Positions 48,288 through 59,381 of a stretch of 64,000 nt of DNA are shown in pieces. The stretch comes from Pantoea vagans (GTDB lineage: Bacteria > Pseudomonadota > Gammaproteobacteria > Enterobacterales > Enterobacteriaceae), in NCBI RefSeq assembly GCF_001506165.1, contig NZ_CP011427.1, positions 930,001 through 994,000 of the forward strand, read 5' to 3'. The notes beneath the pieces were generated by a model. It saw only the letters and a program-made list of their open reading frames with translations. It did not search any database and had not been told where the DNA came from. The first letter of the stretch is position 1, and each line of letters opens with the position of its first letter. The position numbers and the translations under genes were made by a program.

Positions 48288-48350
48288 ATGATTGACACCG
48301 AAATGGGGAACTGGAAAGAATTCATCGAAGCGATGTTACGCAACAAGTAA
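48288..48350 (+). CDS. ypfM: YpfM, 20-residue conserved small protein
   Basis: The product is MIDTEMGNWKEFIEAMLRNK. E. coli YpfM is a 19-residue protein with the same core (MI-E-GNWKxFIExMLR), at the same place between acrD and yffB. A strong GAGAGGG ribosome site is 4-7 bases before the ATG, and a promoter-like pair and a terminator frame it. It has an amphipathic helix pattern (W9, F12, I13, M16, L17). Function is unknown. It is easily missed because of its length. Confidence 0.9.
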   Translation: MIDTEMGNWKEFIEAMLRNK

Positions 48351-48403
48351 TACGCGAAGAGAAAAGCAGAGCACTCCCAACTTGCTGTAATTCTGGCCAA
48401 ACT

Positions 48404-48436
48404 AAACGGGGCAGCGATGATTCGCTGCCCCGTTTT
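48404..48436. terminator. Bidirectional terminator between ypfM and acrD
   Basis: AAACGGGGCAGCGA and TCGCTGCCCCGTTT pair over 14 bases around TGAT, with T residues after it on the + strand and A residues before it. It serves both convergent genes. Confidence 0.92.
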
Positions 48437-48446
48437 CATTTATGCC

Positions 48447-51400
48447 TTAATCGTGCGGCTTCTCTTTCAGCGGGAAGCGACGTCGCACCAGTACAAAGAA
48501 CAGTGGCACAAAGAAGATTGCCAGCACCGTGGCGGAGATCATCCCGCCCATCACGCCGGTACCGACCGCGTGCTGGCTGCCGGAGCCTGCGCCACTGCTG
48601 ATGGCCATCGGCAGTACGCCGAAGATAAACGCCAGGGACGTCATCAAAATCGGGCGCAGACGCTGGCGAGAAGCTTCTAACGTCGATTCAAGCAGCTCAC
48701 GCCCTTTGCTGTTAATTTCATTGGCAAACTCCACAATCAAAATGGCGTTTTTTGCCGACAAGCCAATCACTGTTAACAAGCCGACCTGGAAGTAAACATC
48801 ATTTTCCAGACCACGCATCCAGGTGGCAACCAACGCACCGACCACACCCAGTGGCACCACCAGCATCACCGAGAACGGAATAGACCAGCTCTCATACAGT
48901 GCGGCCAGACACAGGAACACCACCAGCAGCGAAATCGCATACAGCGCCGGGGCCTGAGAACCAGAGAGACGTTCCTGATAAGAGGCACCGGTCCATTGGA
49001 AGCCCACGCCAAGCGGCAATTGACCCACCAACTTCTCCATCACATCCATCGCCGTTCCGCTACTCACACCGTTCGCCGCTTCACCGACGATTTCCAGTGA
49101 AGAGTAACCATTGTAACGCTCCAGGCGCGGTGAACCGGTCTCCCAACGGCTGGTGGCAAAGGCAGAGAAGGGCACCATGGTGCCGCTGCTGTTACGCACG
49201 TACCATTTATTGACGTCCTCTGGCAGCATGCGGAATTCCGCTGCGGCCTGTACATAGACCTTCTTCACGCGGCCACGATCGAGGAAGTCATTGACGTAGG
49301 TCGATCCCCAGGCGGTGGTCAGCGTATCGTTGATAGTGTCGAGTGATACGCCAAGCGCCTGCGCTTTGCGCTGATCGACATCGATCTGCAACTGTGGGCT
49401 GTCATCCAGGCCGTTATGGCGCACGCGTGACAGCGAAGGGTTGCTGTCTGCCAGTTCCAGTAATTTGTCGCGCATCGCCATCAATTGGGTATGACCAATG
49501 CCGGCGTGATCCTGCAGCTCCATATCGAAACCTGACGAACTGCCCATGCCGGTAATCGCCGGTGGACTGCTGGCGATTACCCGTCCTTCTTTGATCTTGT
49601 GGAAGGCTTTGGTGGCGCGATCGATAATGGCGAACGAAGTACGATCGCTGCCTGGGCGCTCTTCCCAATCTTTCAGGCGAACAAACAGGCGCGCCACGTT
49701 CTGACCGTTACCGCCAGGACCGGCACCAATGGTCGAGAACACCGACAGCACGTTATCTTTCTCGGCGGTCATGTAGTAGTTTTCGACTTTCGCCACCACG
49801 TTGGAGGTCTGCTGTAAGGTGGCCCCCGCAGGTAACTGCACTTGCGTCAGGAACACACCACGGTCTTCCAGCGGCAGGAACGATGTCGGCAGGCGAATAA
49901 ACAGAAAAGCCATCACGCCGATGATGCCGAGATAGAGCACCAGCCAGCGCCCCCCCTTCATCAGAATGCGTGCGACACCCCGCTCATAGCGCTCAGCACT
50001 GGCGTTGAAGTTGCGGTTGAACCAGCCAAAGAAGCCACGGCGACCGTGATGTTCGCCCTGTGGTAGCGGTTTGAGCAGCGTTGAGCAGAGCGCTGGCGTC
50101 AGGATCATCGCTACCAACACCGACAGCACCATCGCCGAAACGATGGTGATGGAGAACTGGCGGTAGATCGCGCCCACCGTGCCGCCGAAGAAGGCCATCG
50201 GCACAAATACTGCCGACAGCACCAGCGCAATCCCCACCAGCGCGCCCTGGATTTGCCCCATCGATTTCCGCGTCGCGGCGCGCGGGGATAGGCCTTCCTC
50301 GCTCATGATGCGCTCGACGTTCTCCACCACCACGATGGCGTCATCCACCAATAGCCCGATGGCGAGCACCATCGCGAACATGGTGAGGGTGTTAATACTG
50401 AAACCGCAGGCGTAGAGCATGGCAAAGGTGCCGAGCAGCACCACCGGCACAGCAATGGTGGGGATCAGCGTGGCGCGGAAGTTTTGCAGGAACAGATACA
50501 TCACGAGGAACACCAGCAGAATCGCTTCCAGCAGGGTCTTCACCACGTCTTTGATCGAGGCTTTAACAAACGGCGTGGTTTCGAACGCCACTTTCGCTTC
50601 CAGCCCATGCGGGAAGTAGTGCGACAGCTCTTCCACACGCGCACGCACCAGCTTATCGGTGTTCATCTCGTTGGCACCAGACGCCAGCTTGATGCCCAGA
50701 CCGGATGCCGGTTGACCATTGTAGCGACTGAGGAAGTCGTATTTTTCGGCACCCATGGCGATATCCGCCACATCGCCGAGCGTCACCACCGATCCGTCCG
50801 GGTTGGTTTTCAGCGTGATGGCGCGGAACTGCTCAGGTGTCTGCAACATCGACTGCGCATTTACCGTGGCGTTCAGTGCCTGCTTATCCACTGACGGTAA
50901 ACCACCGACCTGGCCAACGGCCACTTGGGTGTTTTGTGACTCAATAGCAGTGACCACATCATCGGTGGTGAGTGCATAGGCAATCAGTTTGTTGGGATCG
51001 AGCCAGATACGCATCGCATATTGCGAACCGTAGGCGTCAACCTGGCCGACACCATCAATGCGGCTGAGCGGATCCTGAATGTTACTGGCGACATAATCTG
51101 CAATATCCTGTTTGTCCATACTTCCGTCGGTAGAGACAAACGCAATCATCAGGATATTGCTGTCACCGGTTTTATTCACCGTGACACCTTGCGATTGTAC
51201 GGCGGCAGGCAGTTTACGCAGGGCGGTCTGTAATTGGTTCTGAACTTGCTGACGGGCTTCATCCGGATTGGTGCCAGCGGTAAAGGTGAGAGTGATTTGC
51301 GCCTGACCGGTATTACTGCTGTTTGAGGACATATACATCATGTTATCGATGCCGGTCATGTTCTGCTCGATAACCTGGGTGACGGTGTTCTCCAGCGTTT

Positions 51401-51563
51401 CTGCTGACGCACCGGGGTAGTTCGCCGTGATACGCACGTTAGGAGGGGCAAGGTCGGGATACTGCTCAATGGGCAGTGATATGATCGCTAATGTGCCGCA
51501 CAGGCATAACAAAATAGCCAGAACCCAGGCAAAAATGGGGCGGTCGATAAAAAAATTCGACAT
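48447..51563 (-). CDS. acrD: Multidrug efflux RND permease AcrD
   Basis: A 1038-residue inner-membrane RND pump (E. coli AcrD 1037). It opens [26 protein letters not shown], with 12 helices and two large periplasmic loops. The proton-relay aspartates are in [18 protein letters not shown] (near 407-408), and the lysine region is in [21 protein letters not shown] (near 940). It ends [17 protein letters not shown]. AcrD exports aminoglycosides and other hydrophilic drugs with AcrA and TolC. I use the ATG at 51563, with GAGGAG upstream. Its neighbours ypfM and narQ/narP match or resemble E. coli; no membrane-fusion gene is adjacent, as in E. coli. Confidence 0.95.
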   Translation of the reverse strand: MSNFFIDRPIFAWVLAILLCLCGTLAIISLPIEQYPDLAPPNVRITANYPGASAETLENTVTQVIEQNMTGIDNMMYMSSNSSNTGQAQITLTFTAGTNPDEARQQVQNQLQTALRKLPAAVQSQGVTVNKTGDSNILMIAFVSTDGSMDKQDIADYVASNIQDPLSRIDGVGQVDAYGSQYAMRIWLDPNKLIAYALTTDDVVTAIESQNTQVAVGQVGGLPSVDKQALNATVNAQSMLQTPEQFRAITLKTNPDGSVVTLGDVADIAMGAEKYDFLSRYNGQPASGLGIKLASGANEMNTDKLVRARVEELSHYFPHGLEAKVAFETTPFVKASIKDVVKTLLEAILLVFLVMYLFLQNFRATLIPTIAVPVVLLGTFAMLYACGFSINTLTMFAMVLAIGLLVDDAIVVVENVERIMSEEGLSPRAATRKSMGQIQGALVGIALVLSAVFVPMAFFGGTVGAIYRQFSITIVSAMVLSVLVAMILTPALCSTLLKPLPQGEHHGRRGFFGWFNRNFNASAERYERGVARILMKGGRWLVLYLGIIGVMAFLFIRLPTSFLPLEDRGVFLTQVQLPAGATLQQTSNVVAKVENYYMTAEKDNVLSVFSTIGAGPGGNGQNVARLFVRLKDWEERPGSDRTSFAIIDRATKAFHKIKEGRVIASSPPAITGMGSSSGFDMELQDHAGIGHTQLMAMRDKLLELADSNPSLSRVRHNGLDDSPQLQIDVDQRKAQALGVSLDTINDTLTTAWGSTYVNDFLDRGRVKKVYVQAAAEFRMLPEDVNKWYVRNSSGTMVPFSAFATSRWETGSPRLERYNGYSSLEIVGEAANGVSSGTAMDVMEKLVGQLPLGVGFQWTGASYQERLSGSQAPALYAISLLVVFLCLAALYESWSIPFSVMLVVPLGVVGALVATWMRGLENDVYFQVGLLTVIGLSAKNAILIVEFANEINSKGRELLESTLEASRQRLRPILMTSLAFIFGVLPMAISSGAGSGSQHAVGTGVMGGMISATVLAIFFVPLFFVLVRRRFPLKEKPHD

Positions 51564-51758
51564 GGAACCGACACTCCTCAGCTGCGTATTTTTACTTTTA
51601 TTATGTAAAGCGTGAAGCTCGAATGGCTTCACGCCGGCGGAGTGCAAGGTGCTATCCCCAAAAACTCCTGCTGCTGCTTACTGTACGCGGCGCAAATTAG
51701 AGAATCGTGGATAAATTATGGAGAAAGTGTAAATGTCGTGCTGGATTTCTGTGCGCTG

Positions 51759-52391
51759 CTACACATTGCGACGCTCCAGCCACAGCACGGTGGCAGCCAC
51801 GCGCGATCGCACATCCAGTTTGCGCAGCAGATTGCGGATGTGCACTTTTACTGTTTCTTCCGAAATATGCAAGGTGGCGGCAATCTCCTTATTGGATAAG
51901 CCGCGTGCCACTTCTTGCAGCACATCCATTTCTCGTTCGGTGAGCTGTTTAAACGGATCGGCGCTGTGCTGACGTGTGGCCAGATATTCTGCCACTACGT
52001 CACTAAACACATTCTCACCCTGGGCGCCACGCATGATTTGCGCCAGCAGCAGTTCCGGTTCGCTGTCCTTGAGCAAATAGCCGTCTGCCCCGGCATCGAC
52101 CATGGCATAAATATCATTCCGTGCATCAGAGACGGTCAGCACCAAAATACGCGCCGCAATCCCCTCATGGCGCAGCGCTTTGAGTGTATCCAGGCCAGAC
52201 ATGCCTTTCATATTCAGATCGAGCAGAATGACATCCGGTAACTGGCGGCGCGCTTCAGCCAGCGCTTCGGTGCCATTATTCGCTTCGGCCACCACTTCCA
52301 GGCGCGGTTCCAGTGCCAGTAGCTGGCGAATGCCGCGACGCATCAGCGGATGATCGTCCACGATCATGATTGTCAGGGAAGGGGGTGCCAT
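51759..52391 (-). CDS. narP: Nitrate/nitrite response regulator NarP
   Basis: A 210-residue two-component regulator. The receiver domain has VDDHPLMRRG (acidic pair near 10-11), the phospho-aspartate in VILLDLNMKGMSGLDTL (near 57) and the lysine in GYLLKDSEPE. The C-terminal LuxR-type HTH is LTEREMDVLQEVARGLSNKEIAATLHISEETVKVHIRNLLRKL. It resembles NarP more than NarL in my reading. GGAG before the ATG at 52391 sets the start. It follows narQ after 42 bases, so sensor and regulator are together, unlike E. coli where narP stands elsewhere. Confidence 0.9.
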   Translation of the reverse strand: MAPPSLTIMIVDDHPLMRRGIRQLLALEPRLEVVAEANNGTEALAEARRQLPDVILLDLNMKGMSGLDTLKALRHEGIAARILVLTVSDARNDIYAMVDAGADGYLLKDSEPELLLAQIMRGAQGENVFSDVVAEYLATRQHSADPFKQLTEREMDVLQEVARGLSNKEIAATLHISEETVKVHIRNLLRKLDVRSRVAATVLWLERRNV

Positions 52392-52433
52392 AAGTTCTCC
52401 AGTCAAAGTCCGTATTGTATTCAAAGTATCGCG

Positions 52434-54122
52434 CTAAGCCAGCCGATGGGTGGGGTGCGGCGGAAAACGCAGGGTGACGCGCGTGCCTTGCGCTTGCGGC
52501 GTAATCCTCAGCGTGCCGGAAAGTCGTGCTGCGCGCTCGGTCATAATCGTCAGACCATAGTGGCCTGGGGGTTCTTCCAGGCTGCGAATGCCGCAGCCAT
52601 CATCATCGATGGTCAGTAGATGATCGGCTGCTGCATCACGCTGATAGTGAATCTGGATATGCTGCGCCTGTGCATGGCGAATGGCATTCAGCAGCGCCTC
52701 GCGCGCAATCTGCAACACGTGCACTTGCTGCTGGGCATCCAGGGTTTGCAGGCCCGGTTGATAATCAAATTCGATAACAGCGGAGGACTGTTCCTGAAGC
52801 GGGGCGATCATCGCTTGCATGGCCTGCACCAGGTCCGCCTGCTCAATGGTCAGTCGGAAGGTGGTCAGTAGCTCGCGCAGTTGCTGATAGGCTTCGGACA
52901 GCGCACGGTCAAAGTCAGCAATGATCGACTGGGCTTGCGGCTGTGTATCATCCACATGGCGGCGCAAGAGTGTCAGTTGGATGCGCAGGAACGAGAGCGA
53001 CTGCGCCAGAGAATCATGCAGTTCGCGCGCGATGGTCGATCGCTCTTCTATTAATAGCATCTGCTGGACCTGTTTTTGCGTTTGCCAGATCCATAAAGAG
53101 CGCGCCAGCATGTTTGCCAGACTCTGCATTAATTCATCCACAGGAGGCGCGCGGCGCGTTTGCCAGCTTAGCTCGCCGATCAACTGGTCTTCCTGCTGCA
53201 ACGGCAGGCGCTGCCATTCCAGATCGTCTTCCGCCACGCCCGCCTGAAAATCTATCCCATCGTGGTGGATTTTCAATACGGTGAGGGCTTCCCGCCGCTG
53301 CACCAGACGCAGCAAGCCCTGGAACAATTCGGGGTTGAGCGGGCTGCTGGTGAGCACCTGTGAACTCTCATACAGCAGCCGCAACGTTCGGTTGGCTTGG
53401 GTCAGATCTTCCGTTTTATTCCTTACCGCCAGTTCCAGCAGGCGATAGTGAGAATGCAGCCGTTCAGCCATGGTAGTAAATGCCTGGGCCAGCACACCGA
53501 GTTCGCTGGGTTGGGAAATCGGTAGCGGGGGAAAGCTGAAATTGGCCTGTTCAACATACTGGCTGGCGGTGACCAGAGAATCGAGCGGGCGCACCACGTT
53601 GCGGCGAATAAAGCGGATGGTCCAGAGCGCCAGCGCCACAATGGCAAGAAAACCAAACAGACTGCAGCCCGCCACCAGATGCATTTTCAGCTCAGCATAA
53701 TGTTGCACGGCCAACACAAAACGGTCGATCTCACTCACGTAGCTGGCGACCTGCTGCTGATAAACCTGAGCACGCTCGGGGCGCAGCGTCTGTTGCAACA
53801 TCGGCCAACTGTCACGCAGGTAGCGATAGCGATTCTTCACCTCCACTGGCACCCACGATCGTTCCAGATGCTGCAAGGCAGGGGAATGCAGGCTCTGCTG
53901 ATAGATCATCATATGCTGGGCTAACTGCTGCGGATCACGTGAGCTATCCCATGCGAGGCGATAAATTTGCATGCGCAATGAACCGGCGACATTCACCGCT
54001 TCGGCATCACGCAGGCTGCTGGAGAGTGTGACCAGCGCCAGCCCGGTGGTCAGGAATGACAGCAGCACAATAGCGCTGAGTGCCCGCGCCATGGTGCGGG
54101 TAACAGGACGTTTTACAATCAC
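52434..54122 (-). CDS. narQ: Nitrate/nitrite sensor histidine kinase NarQ
   Basis: A 562-residue kinase (E. coli 566). Membrane helices at about 13-33 and 147-167 flank the periplasmic nitrate sensor. The P-box SSLRDAEAVNVAGSLRMQIYRLAWD (about 30-54) binds the ligand. A HAMP domain and a signalling linker with degenerate GAF-like region follow, then the HisKA_3 phospho-histidine in TIARELHDSLAQSLSFLRIQLTLL (near 365) and the ATPase domain with DDDGCGIRSLEEPPGHYGLTIMTERA. It phosphorylates NarP in response to nitrate or nitrite. Confidence 0.95.
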   Translation of the reverse strand: MIVKRPVTRTMARALSAIVLLSFLTTGLALVTLSSSLRDAEAVNVAGSLRMQIYRLAWDSSRDPQQLAQHMMIYQQSLHSPALQHLERSWVPVEVKNRYRYLRDSWPMLQQTLRPERAQVYQQQVASYVSEIDRFVLAVQHYAELKMHLVAGCSLFGFLAIVALALWTIRFIRRNVVRPLDSLVTASQYVEQANFSFPPLPISQPSELGVLAQAFTTMAERLHSHYRLLELAVRNKTEDLTQANRTLRLLYESSQVLTSSPLNPELFQGLLRLVQRREALTVLKIHHDGIDFQAGVAEDDLEWQRLPLQQEDQLIGELSWQTRRAPPVDELMQSLANMLARSLWIWQTQKQVQQMLLIEERSTIARELHDSLAQSLSFLRIQLTLLRRHVDDTQPQAQSIIADFDRALSEAYQQLRELLTTFRLTIEQADLVQAMQAMIAPLQEQSSAVIEFDYQPGLQTLDAQQQVHVLQIAREALLNAIRHAQAQHIQIHYQRDAAADHLLTIDDDGCGIRSLEEPPGHYGLTIMTERAARLSGTLRITPQAQGTRVTLRFPPHPTHRLA

Positions 54123-54365
54123 GACAATAACCCTTTTAAGAGAGTGGGATTATAAGGCAGCCGTTGCCCTGCTGCGAGTCTGATATCGTCACATCAGGTT
54201 ACTTTTAACAGAGAAATCCACTTCTCTTTACCTTTCCCTGGATTGTACGCACTTAACTGGCGAATTATTGAACGCCTTTACGACCCGCTAATCCTGATTT
54301 TCATTTCATCGCTGATAATTTGCTGCGTAATCACTTTTATTAACGGACGACAACAGGAGCAAATC

Positions 54366-54638
54366 ATGAAGACACCCCTTGCCATTCTGACTGCTGCACT
54401 GCTTGCCACCGCAAGTTTTACCGCGTTTGCTGCGCAACCTCTCAGTGCTGAACAGGCGCAAAACCTGCAAAGCGCGGGCACCGTTTCGATTAGCGGCGTC
54501 AAAGGTTCGTTCGATGATGCAACGCGCCAGCTATCGCAAAAAGCCGAAGAGTCGGGTGCCAGCCATTACCGCGTGATTGGCGTACAAACACCGGGCGATT
54601 CCAGCCTGTGGAGCGGCACCGCAGAGATTTACCGTTAG
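54366..54638 (+). CDS. BhsA/YhcN-family (DUF1471) periplasmic stress protein
   Basis: A 90-residue protein with a signal peptide (1-22, LAILTAALLATASFTAFA, cut before AQPLS) and one DUF1471 domain: AGTVSISGVKGSFDDATRQLSQKAEESGASHYRVIGVQTPGDSSLWSGTAEIYR. Members such as BhsA, McbA and YhcN respond to stress, pH or biofilm conditions. The ATG at 54366 has AGGAG upstream. It stands alone, with its own terminator, between narQ and ansP. Confidence 0.9.
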   Translation: MKTPLAILTAALLATASFTAFAAQPLSAEQAQNLQSAGTVSISGVKGSFDDATRQLSQKAEESGASHYRVIGVQTPGDSSLWSGTAEIYR

Positions 54639-54673
54639 TCCCCCTCGCAATACCTCCCTGTAGCCACCCCTTT

Positions 54674-54702
54674 ACCGGCCATCCCCCTGGCCGGTTTTTT
54701 TG
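54674..54702 (+). terminator. Intrinsic terminator after the DUF1471 gene
   Basis: ACCGGCC and GGCCGGT form a 7-bp stem around ATCCCCCT, followed by seven T. Confidence 0.92.
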
Positions 54703-54916
54703 TGCACCACGACCAATTCTTACAAATCAACTCGTGCAGGCAAACGGTATTTTTTGCTTCGTTCATGCAGAACGGGTAGGATTCATCGCCGTAATTTCCC
54801 GCCTTGCCGCGCGACACCGTTCCGCCGCACCGGTAGGGGGTTTTACCCCATTTCGCACCGCCATACGCAAACGTTTGGTTGCGCGGTGATTGATGGTCAG
54901 GACAAACAGGAAAGCT

Positions 54917-56419
54917 ATGAAATCAACTAAAAAAACCGCAGCCGAACAACGCGCTGCGAAAAGACGCTGGCTCAATTCCCACGACACCGGTTACCACAAA
55001 GCAATGGGTAACCGTCAGGTACAAATGATCGCCATCGGCGGTGCTATCGGTACCGGCTTGTTCCTTGGTGCAGGCGCTCGCTTGCAGATGGCCGGTCCTG
55101 CTTTGGCACTGGTTTATCTGGTGTGCGGTATCTTCTCCTTCTTCATTCTGCGTGCGTTGGGCGAACTGGTATTACACCGTCCTTCAAGCGGCAGCTTTGT
55201 CTCATATGCACGTGAATTCCTTGGGGAAAAAGCGTCATACGTGGCAGGCTGGATGTACTTCGTTAACTGGGCGATGACCGGTATCGTGGATATCACGGCC
55301 GTCGCGCTCTATATGCATTATTGGGGCGCGTTTGGTGATGTACCGCAATGGGTGTTTGCCCTCGGTGCGTTAGCGATTGTCGGTACCATGAACATGATCG
55401 GCGTGAAGTGGTTCGCCGAAATGGAGTTCTGGTTTGCCCTGGTGAAAGTGTTGGCGATCGTGGTGTTCCTGATCGTCGGTGTGGTGTTCCTTGGCAGCGG
55501 TAAACCGCTGGATGGCAACACCACCGGCTTCCACCTGATAACCGATAACGGCGGCTTCTTCCCACATGGCTTGCTGCCAGCGCTGGTCTTGGTGCAAGGG
55601 GTGGTGTTTGCCTTCGCGTCTATCGAGTTAGTCGGTACAGCGGCGGGAGAGTGTAAAGACCCGAAAACCATGCTGCCAAAAGCCATCAACAGCGTGATCT
55701 GGCGTATCGGCCTGTTCTACGTGGGTTCAGTGGTGCTGCTGGTGCTGTTGCTACCGTGGAATGCTTATCAGGCGGGCCAGAGTCCGTTTGTCACCTTCTT
55801 CTCGAAGCTGGGCGTGCCTTACATCGGTAGCGTGATGAATATCGTGGTGCTGAGTGCTGCACTGTCGAGCCTCAACTCGGGTCTCTACTCCACCGGCCGT
55901 ATTCTGCGTTCTATGTCGATGGGCGGTTCTGCACCGCAGTTCATGTCGAAGATGAGCAAACAGCAGGTGCCGTTTGCCGGCATTCTGGTCACTATCGCGG
56001 TCTATGTGATCGGTGTGGTGCTCAACTACTATGTGCCTTCGCAGGTGTTTGAAATCGTACTGAACGTGGCATCGCTGGGTATCATCTCCTCTTGGGGCTT
56101 CATCGTGGTGTGCCAGATGCGTCTGCGCAAAGCGATTAAAGAGGGCAAAGCGGAAGATGTCAGCTTTAAGCTGCCGTGGGCACCGGTGACCTCATGGTTA
56201 ACGCTGTTGTTCCTGGTGAGCGTGCTGGTGTTAATGGCGTTTGACTACCCGAACGGTACTTACACCATCGCTTCAATCCCATTGATTGCGGTGATTCTGG
56301 TGCTGGGTTGGTTTGGCGTACGCAAACGCGTGCATGCTGAAGCCATGAAAGAGCATGACCATCACCATGACGATCAGGATGATGCGGCACCGACGTTGGC
56401 GGAAGACCGCTCGCGTTAA
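54917..56419 (+). CDS. ansP: L-asparagine permease AnsP
   Basis: A 500-residue amino-acid/polyamine/organocation transporter with 12 helices. It is nearly the E. coli AnsP sequence in its core: AAKRRWLNSHDTGYHKAMGNRQVQMIAIGGAIGTGLFLGAGARLQMAGPALALVYL, GFHLITDNGGFFPHG and SSLNSGLYSTGRILRSMSMGG. It imports L-asparagine with protons. The C-terminus ends in a His/Asp-rich tail (about 476-487, EHDHHHDDQDD) that could bind metal but may be incidental. The ATG at 54917 has AGGA upstream; an ATG at 54890 adds nine residues without one. Confidence 0.94.
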   Translation: MKSTKKTAAEQRAAKRRWLNSHDTGYHKAMGNRQVQMIAIGGAIGTGLFLGAGARLQMAGPALALVYLVCGIFSFFILRALGELVLHRPSSGSFVSYAREFLGEKASYVAGWMYFVNWAMTGIVDITAVALYMHYWGAFGDVPQWVFALGALAIVGTMNMIGVKWFAEMEFWFALVKVLAIVVFLIVGVVFLGSGKPLDGNTTGFHLITDNGGFFPHGLLPALVLVQGVVFAFASIELVGTAAGECKDPKTMLPKAINSVIWRIGLFYVGSVVLLVLLLPWNAYQAGQSPFVTFFSKLGVPYIGSVMNIVVLSAALSSLNSGLYSTGRILRSMSMGGSAPQFMSKMSKQQVPFAGILVTIAVYVIGVVLNYYVPSQVFEIVLNVASLGIISSWGFIVVCQMRLRKAIKEGKAEDVSFKLPWAPVTSWLTLLFLVSVLVLMAFDYPNGTYTIASIPLIAVILVLGWFGVRKRVHAEAMKEHDHHHDDQDDAAPTLAEDRSR

Positions 56420-56438
56420 TCGCAGTCATTCTCATCTC

Positions 56439-56468
56439 CGGGGGCCATTTGGCCCCCGTTTTTATTCC
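56439..56468 (+). terminator. Intrinsic terminator after ansP
   Basis: CGGGGGCC and GGCCCCCG form a perfect 8-bp stem around ATTT, followed by TTTTTATT. Confidence 0.93.
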
Positions 56469-56581
56469 ATCACGCCTTCCCTTGATCCCACTCCGGTATT
56501 TACACCTTTCGGGTGATATAGCCCTAACATGCGTCAGGTTATTTTACGCGCCATCTCTCATGGACTCATTGAGGTGAGCGC

Positions 56582-56887
56582 ATGGCGCTATCGTCCCCTG
56601 AGCACGCTATTTCTCATGAAAACAGCTGGCATGTCTGTGGTTTGGTCATCCAGGCGCAACCCCACGCTATTGCAGCCGTCAAACAGGCTTTGCTGGCTCT
56701 CCCGGACAGCGAAATTGCTGCCGAAGACAACGCCCGTGGCACCTTAGCGGTCACGCTGGGTGCCGCCGATAGCCGCACCTTGCTTAGCCATATTGAATCC
56801 ACCCGAAATATTCCCCAGGTACTGGCCGTGTCACTGGTTTATCACCAGCAGGACGAAGCGGAACATCGTCACAAGGAAGAAGCATGA
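56582..56887 (+). CDS. napD: NapD, chaperone for periplasmic nitrate reductase
   Basis: A 101-residue protein (E. coli NapD 87) with the ferredoxin-like NapD fold: [30 protein letters not shown] and [26 protein letters not shown]. It binds the Tat signal of NapA and guards cofactor insertion before export. GAGGTGA lies 4 bases before the ATG. It opens the nap operon here and overlaps napA by ATGA. The N-terminus is about 13 residues longer than usual. Confidence 0.93.
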   Translation: MALSSPEHAISHENSWHVCGLVIQAQPHAIAAVKQALLALPDSEIAAEDNARGTLAVTLGAADSRTLLSHIESTRNIPQVLAVSLVYHQQDEAEHRHKEEA

Positions 56888-59370
56888 AACTCAGTCGTCG
56901 TGAATTTATGAAAGCTAATGCCGCCGCCGCAGCGGCCATGGCGGCCGGACTCACTATTCCCAGCGTGACGAAAGCCGTTACCGCCTTAGCCGCGCCGATT
57001 CGTTGGGAAAAAGCCCCTTGCCGTTTCTGTGGCACCGGCTGTGGTGTGCTGGTGGGGACGCAGGATGGCCGTGTCGTTGCCTCGCAGGGTGATCCCCAGG
57101 CGGAAGTGAACCGAGGTTTGAACTGCATTAAAGGCTACTTCCTGCCGAAGATCATGTACGGAAAAGATCGTCTGACACAGCCGCTGCTGCGTATGACCGA
57201 CGGTAAATATGACAAGGAAGGCGAGTTCACGCCGGTAAGCTGGGACCAGGCGTTCGACGTGATGGAGCAGAAGTTTAAAGCCGCGCTGAAAGCCAATGGA
57301 CCGGAGTCTGTCGGCATGTTCGGTTCCGGCCAGTGGACGGTGTGGGAGGGCTATGCGGCGTCAAAGCTGATGAAAGCCGGGTTCCGCACCAACAACCTCG
57401 ATCCTAATGCGCGTCACTGCATGGCTTCGGCGGTGGTGGGCTTTATGCGCACCTTCGGCATGGATGAACCCATGGGCTGCTACGATGATATCGAAGTGGC
57501 GGATGCGTTTGTGCTGTGGGGCTCTAACATGGCCGAGATGCACCCGATTCTCTGGTCACGCCTGACCGCCCGCCGTCTCAGCAACGATAACGTTAAAGTG
57601 GCGGTGCTCTCGACTTATCGTCATCGCAGCTTTGAGCTGGCGGATAACGGCATGGTGTTCACGCCACAAAGCGACCTGGCAATCCTCAACTTCATCGCCA
57701 ACTACATCATTCAGAACAACAAGGTCGATAAAACCTTCCTGCAAAACCACGTGACGCTGCGCAAGGGCGTGACGGATATCGGCTATGGTCTGCGTCCCAG
57801 CGATCCGCGTCAGGCAGCGGCAAAAAATCCCGACAGTGGTGAGTCGACGCCGATTAGCTTTGATGAGTACGCGAAGTTCGTTTCCGAGTACACAGTAGAA
57901 AAAGCCAGCGAAATGAGCGGCGTGGAACACGATCAGCTGATTGCGCTGGCTGAGCTCTATGCCGATCCCAATATCAACGTGGTCTCTTACTGGACCATGG
58001 GCTTCAACCAGCACACCCGCGGTGTGTGGGCAAACAACCTCTGCTACAACATCCACTTGCTGACCGGCAAAATTTCGCGCCCCGGCACCGGACCATTTTC
58101 GCTTACCGGGCAACCCTCTGCCTGCGGCACGGCGCGGGAAGTTGGTACGTTTTCGCACCGCCTGCCAGCCGATATGGTGGTGAATAATGATAAACATCGA
58201 GCAACGGCTGAAAAACTGTGGAAGCTGCCGCAAGGCACGATTCCCGCCAAAATTGGTTTGCACGCTGTGGCGCAAGATCGTGCCCTCAAGGATGGCAAGC
58301 TGAATGCATACTGGGTGATGTGTAACAACAACATGCAGGCCGGTCCCAACCTGACCCAGGAGCGTATGCCGGGCTGGCGTGATGCGCGCAATTTTGTCGT
58401 GGTCTCCGATCCTTATCCCACCGTGAGTGCGTTATGCGCAGACTTGATTCTGCCAACGGCGATGTGGGTGGAAAAAGAGGGGGCTTACGGCAATGCCGAG
58501 CGCCGTACTCAGTTCTGGCATCAGCAGGTGAAAGCGCCGGGTGAGGCGAAATCAGACCTGTGGCAGATGGTGAACTTTGCTAAGCGCTTCCGCGTCACTG
58601 AGGTGTGGCCCGAAGCGCTGATCGCCCAGAACCCTGAACTACGCGACAAAACGCTGTTCGATGTGCTCTATGCCAACGGTCAGGTGAACCAGTTCCCGCT
58701 CAGTGAAGTGGCTGACGACCAACTGAACGATGAAGCGCGAGAATTTGGCTTTTACATCCAGAAAGGGCTGTTTGAAGAGTACGCCAGTTTTGGACGTGGT
58801 CACGGTCACGATCTGGCGCCGTTCGATATGTACCACGAGGCGCGCGGATTGCGTTGGCCGGTGGTCGACGGCAAAGAGACGCGCTGGCGCTACCGCGAAG
58901 GTTTCGACAGCTACGTCAAAGCCGGTGAAGGGGTGCGTTTCTACGGCAAGCCCGATGGCAAAGCCACGATCTTCGCACTGCCTTATGAACCACCTGCCGA
59001 AGCGCCGGATGCGGAGTACGACATGTGGTTCTGCACTGGTCGTGTGCTGGAACACTGGCACACCGGCACCATGACGCGCCGCGTCCCCGAGTTGCATCGT
59101 GCCGTGCCGCAGGCGCTGCTCTATATCCATCCTCTTGATGCCAAAGGACGTGGTTTCCGCCGCGGTGAAAAGGTGCGCGTGGTGTCACGACGAGGCGAAA
59201 CCGTGGCCACTGTTGAAACGCGCGGACGCAATCAGCCGCCACAAGGGCTGGTATTTATGCCGTTCTTCGATGCGGGCGTGCTGGCCAATAACGTCACGTT
59301 AGATGCCACCGATCCGCTGTCGAAGCAGACCGATTATAAGAAGTGCGCCGTCAAGCTGGTTAAAATTTAA
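56884..59370 (+). CDS. napA: Periplasmic nitrate reductase catalytic subunit NapA
   Basis: An 828-residue molybdoprotein, the E. coli length. The Tat signal is [11 protein letters not shown] (3-13), cut near residue 36. The [4Fe-4S] cysteines are C46, C49, C53 and C81 (CRFCGTGC...CIKGYF), and the molybdenum ligand is C179 in [13 protein letters not shown]. The bis-MGD-binding domains continue to the end, with [22 protein letters not shown] near 718. It reduces nitrate to nitrite in the periplasm, taking electrons from NapB. Coupled by ATGA to napD. Confidence 0.98.
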   Translation: MKLSRREFMKANAAAAAAMAAGLTIPSVTKAVTALAAPIRWEKAPCRFCGTGCGVLVGTQDGRVVASQGDPQAEVNRGLNCIKGYFLPKIMYGKDRLTQPLLRMTDGKYDKEGEFTPVSWDQAFDVMEQKFKAALKANGPESVGMFGSGQWTVWEGYAASKLMKAGFRTNNLDPNARHCMASAVVGFMRTFGMDEPMGCYDDIEVADAFVLWGSNMAEMHPILWSRLTARRLSNDNVKVAVLSTYRHRSFELADNGMVFTPQSDLAILNFIANYIIQNNKVDKTFLQNHVTLRKGVTDIGYGLRPSDPRQAAAKNPDSGESTPISFDEYAKFVSEYTVEKASEMSGVEHDQLIALAELYADPNINVVSYWTMGFNQHTRGVWANNLCYNIHLLTGKISRPGTGPFSLTGQPSACGTAREVGTFSHRLPADMVVNNDKHRATAEKLWKLPQGTIPAKIGLHAVAQDRALKDGKLNAYWVMCNNNMQAGPNLTQERMPGWRDARNFVVVSDPYPTVSALCADLILPTAMWVEKEGAYGNAERRTQFWHQQVKAPGEAKSDLWQMVNFAKRFRVTEVWPEALIAQNPELRDKTLFDVLYANGQVNQFPLSEVADDQLNDEAREFGFYIQKGLFEEYASFGRGHGHDLAPFDMYHEARGLRWPVVDGKETRWRYREGFDSYVKAGEGVRFYGKPDGKATIFALPYEPPAEAPDAEYDMWFCTGRVLEHWHTGTMTRRVPELHRAVPQALLYIHPLDAKGRGFRRGEKVRVVSRRGETVATVETRGRNQPPQGLVFMPFFDAGVLANNVTLDATDPLSKQTDYKKCAVKLVKI

Positions 59371-59381
59371 GGCAGGATGCA

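Noticed and set aside
56470..56581. FNR or NarP site upstream of napD
   Set aside because: Only one TTGAT half-site is present, and TTTACACC...GGGTGATA is an imperfect inverted repeat with the wrong spacing for a 7-2-7 NarP site.
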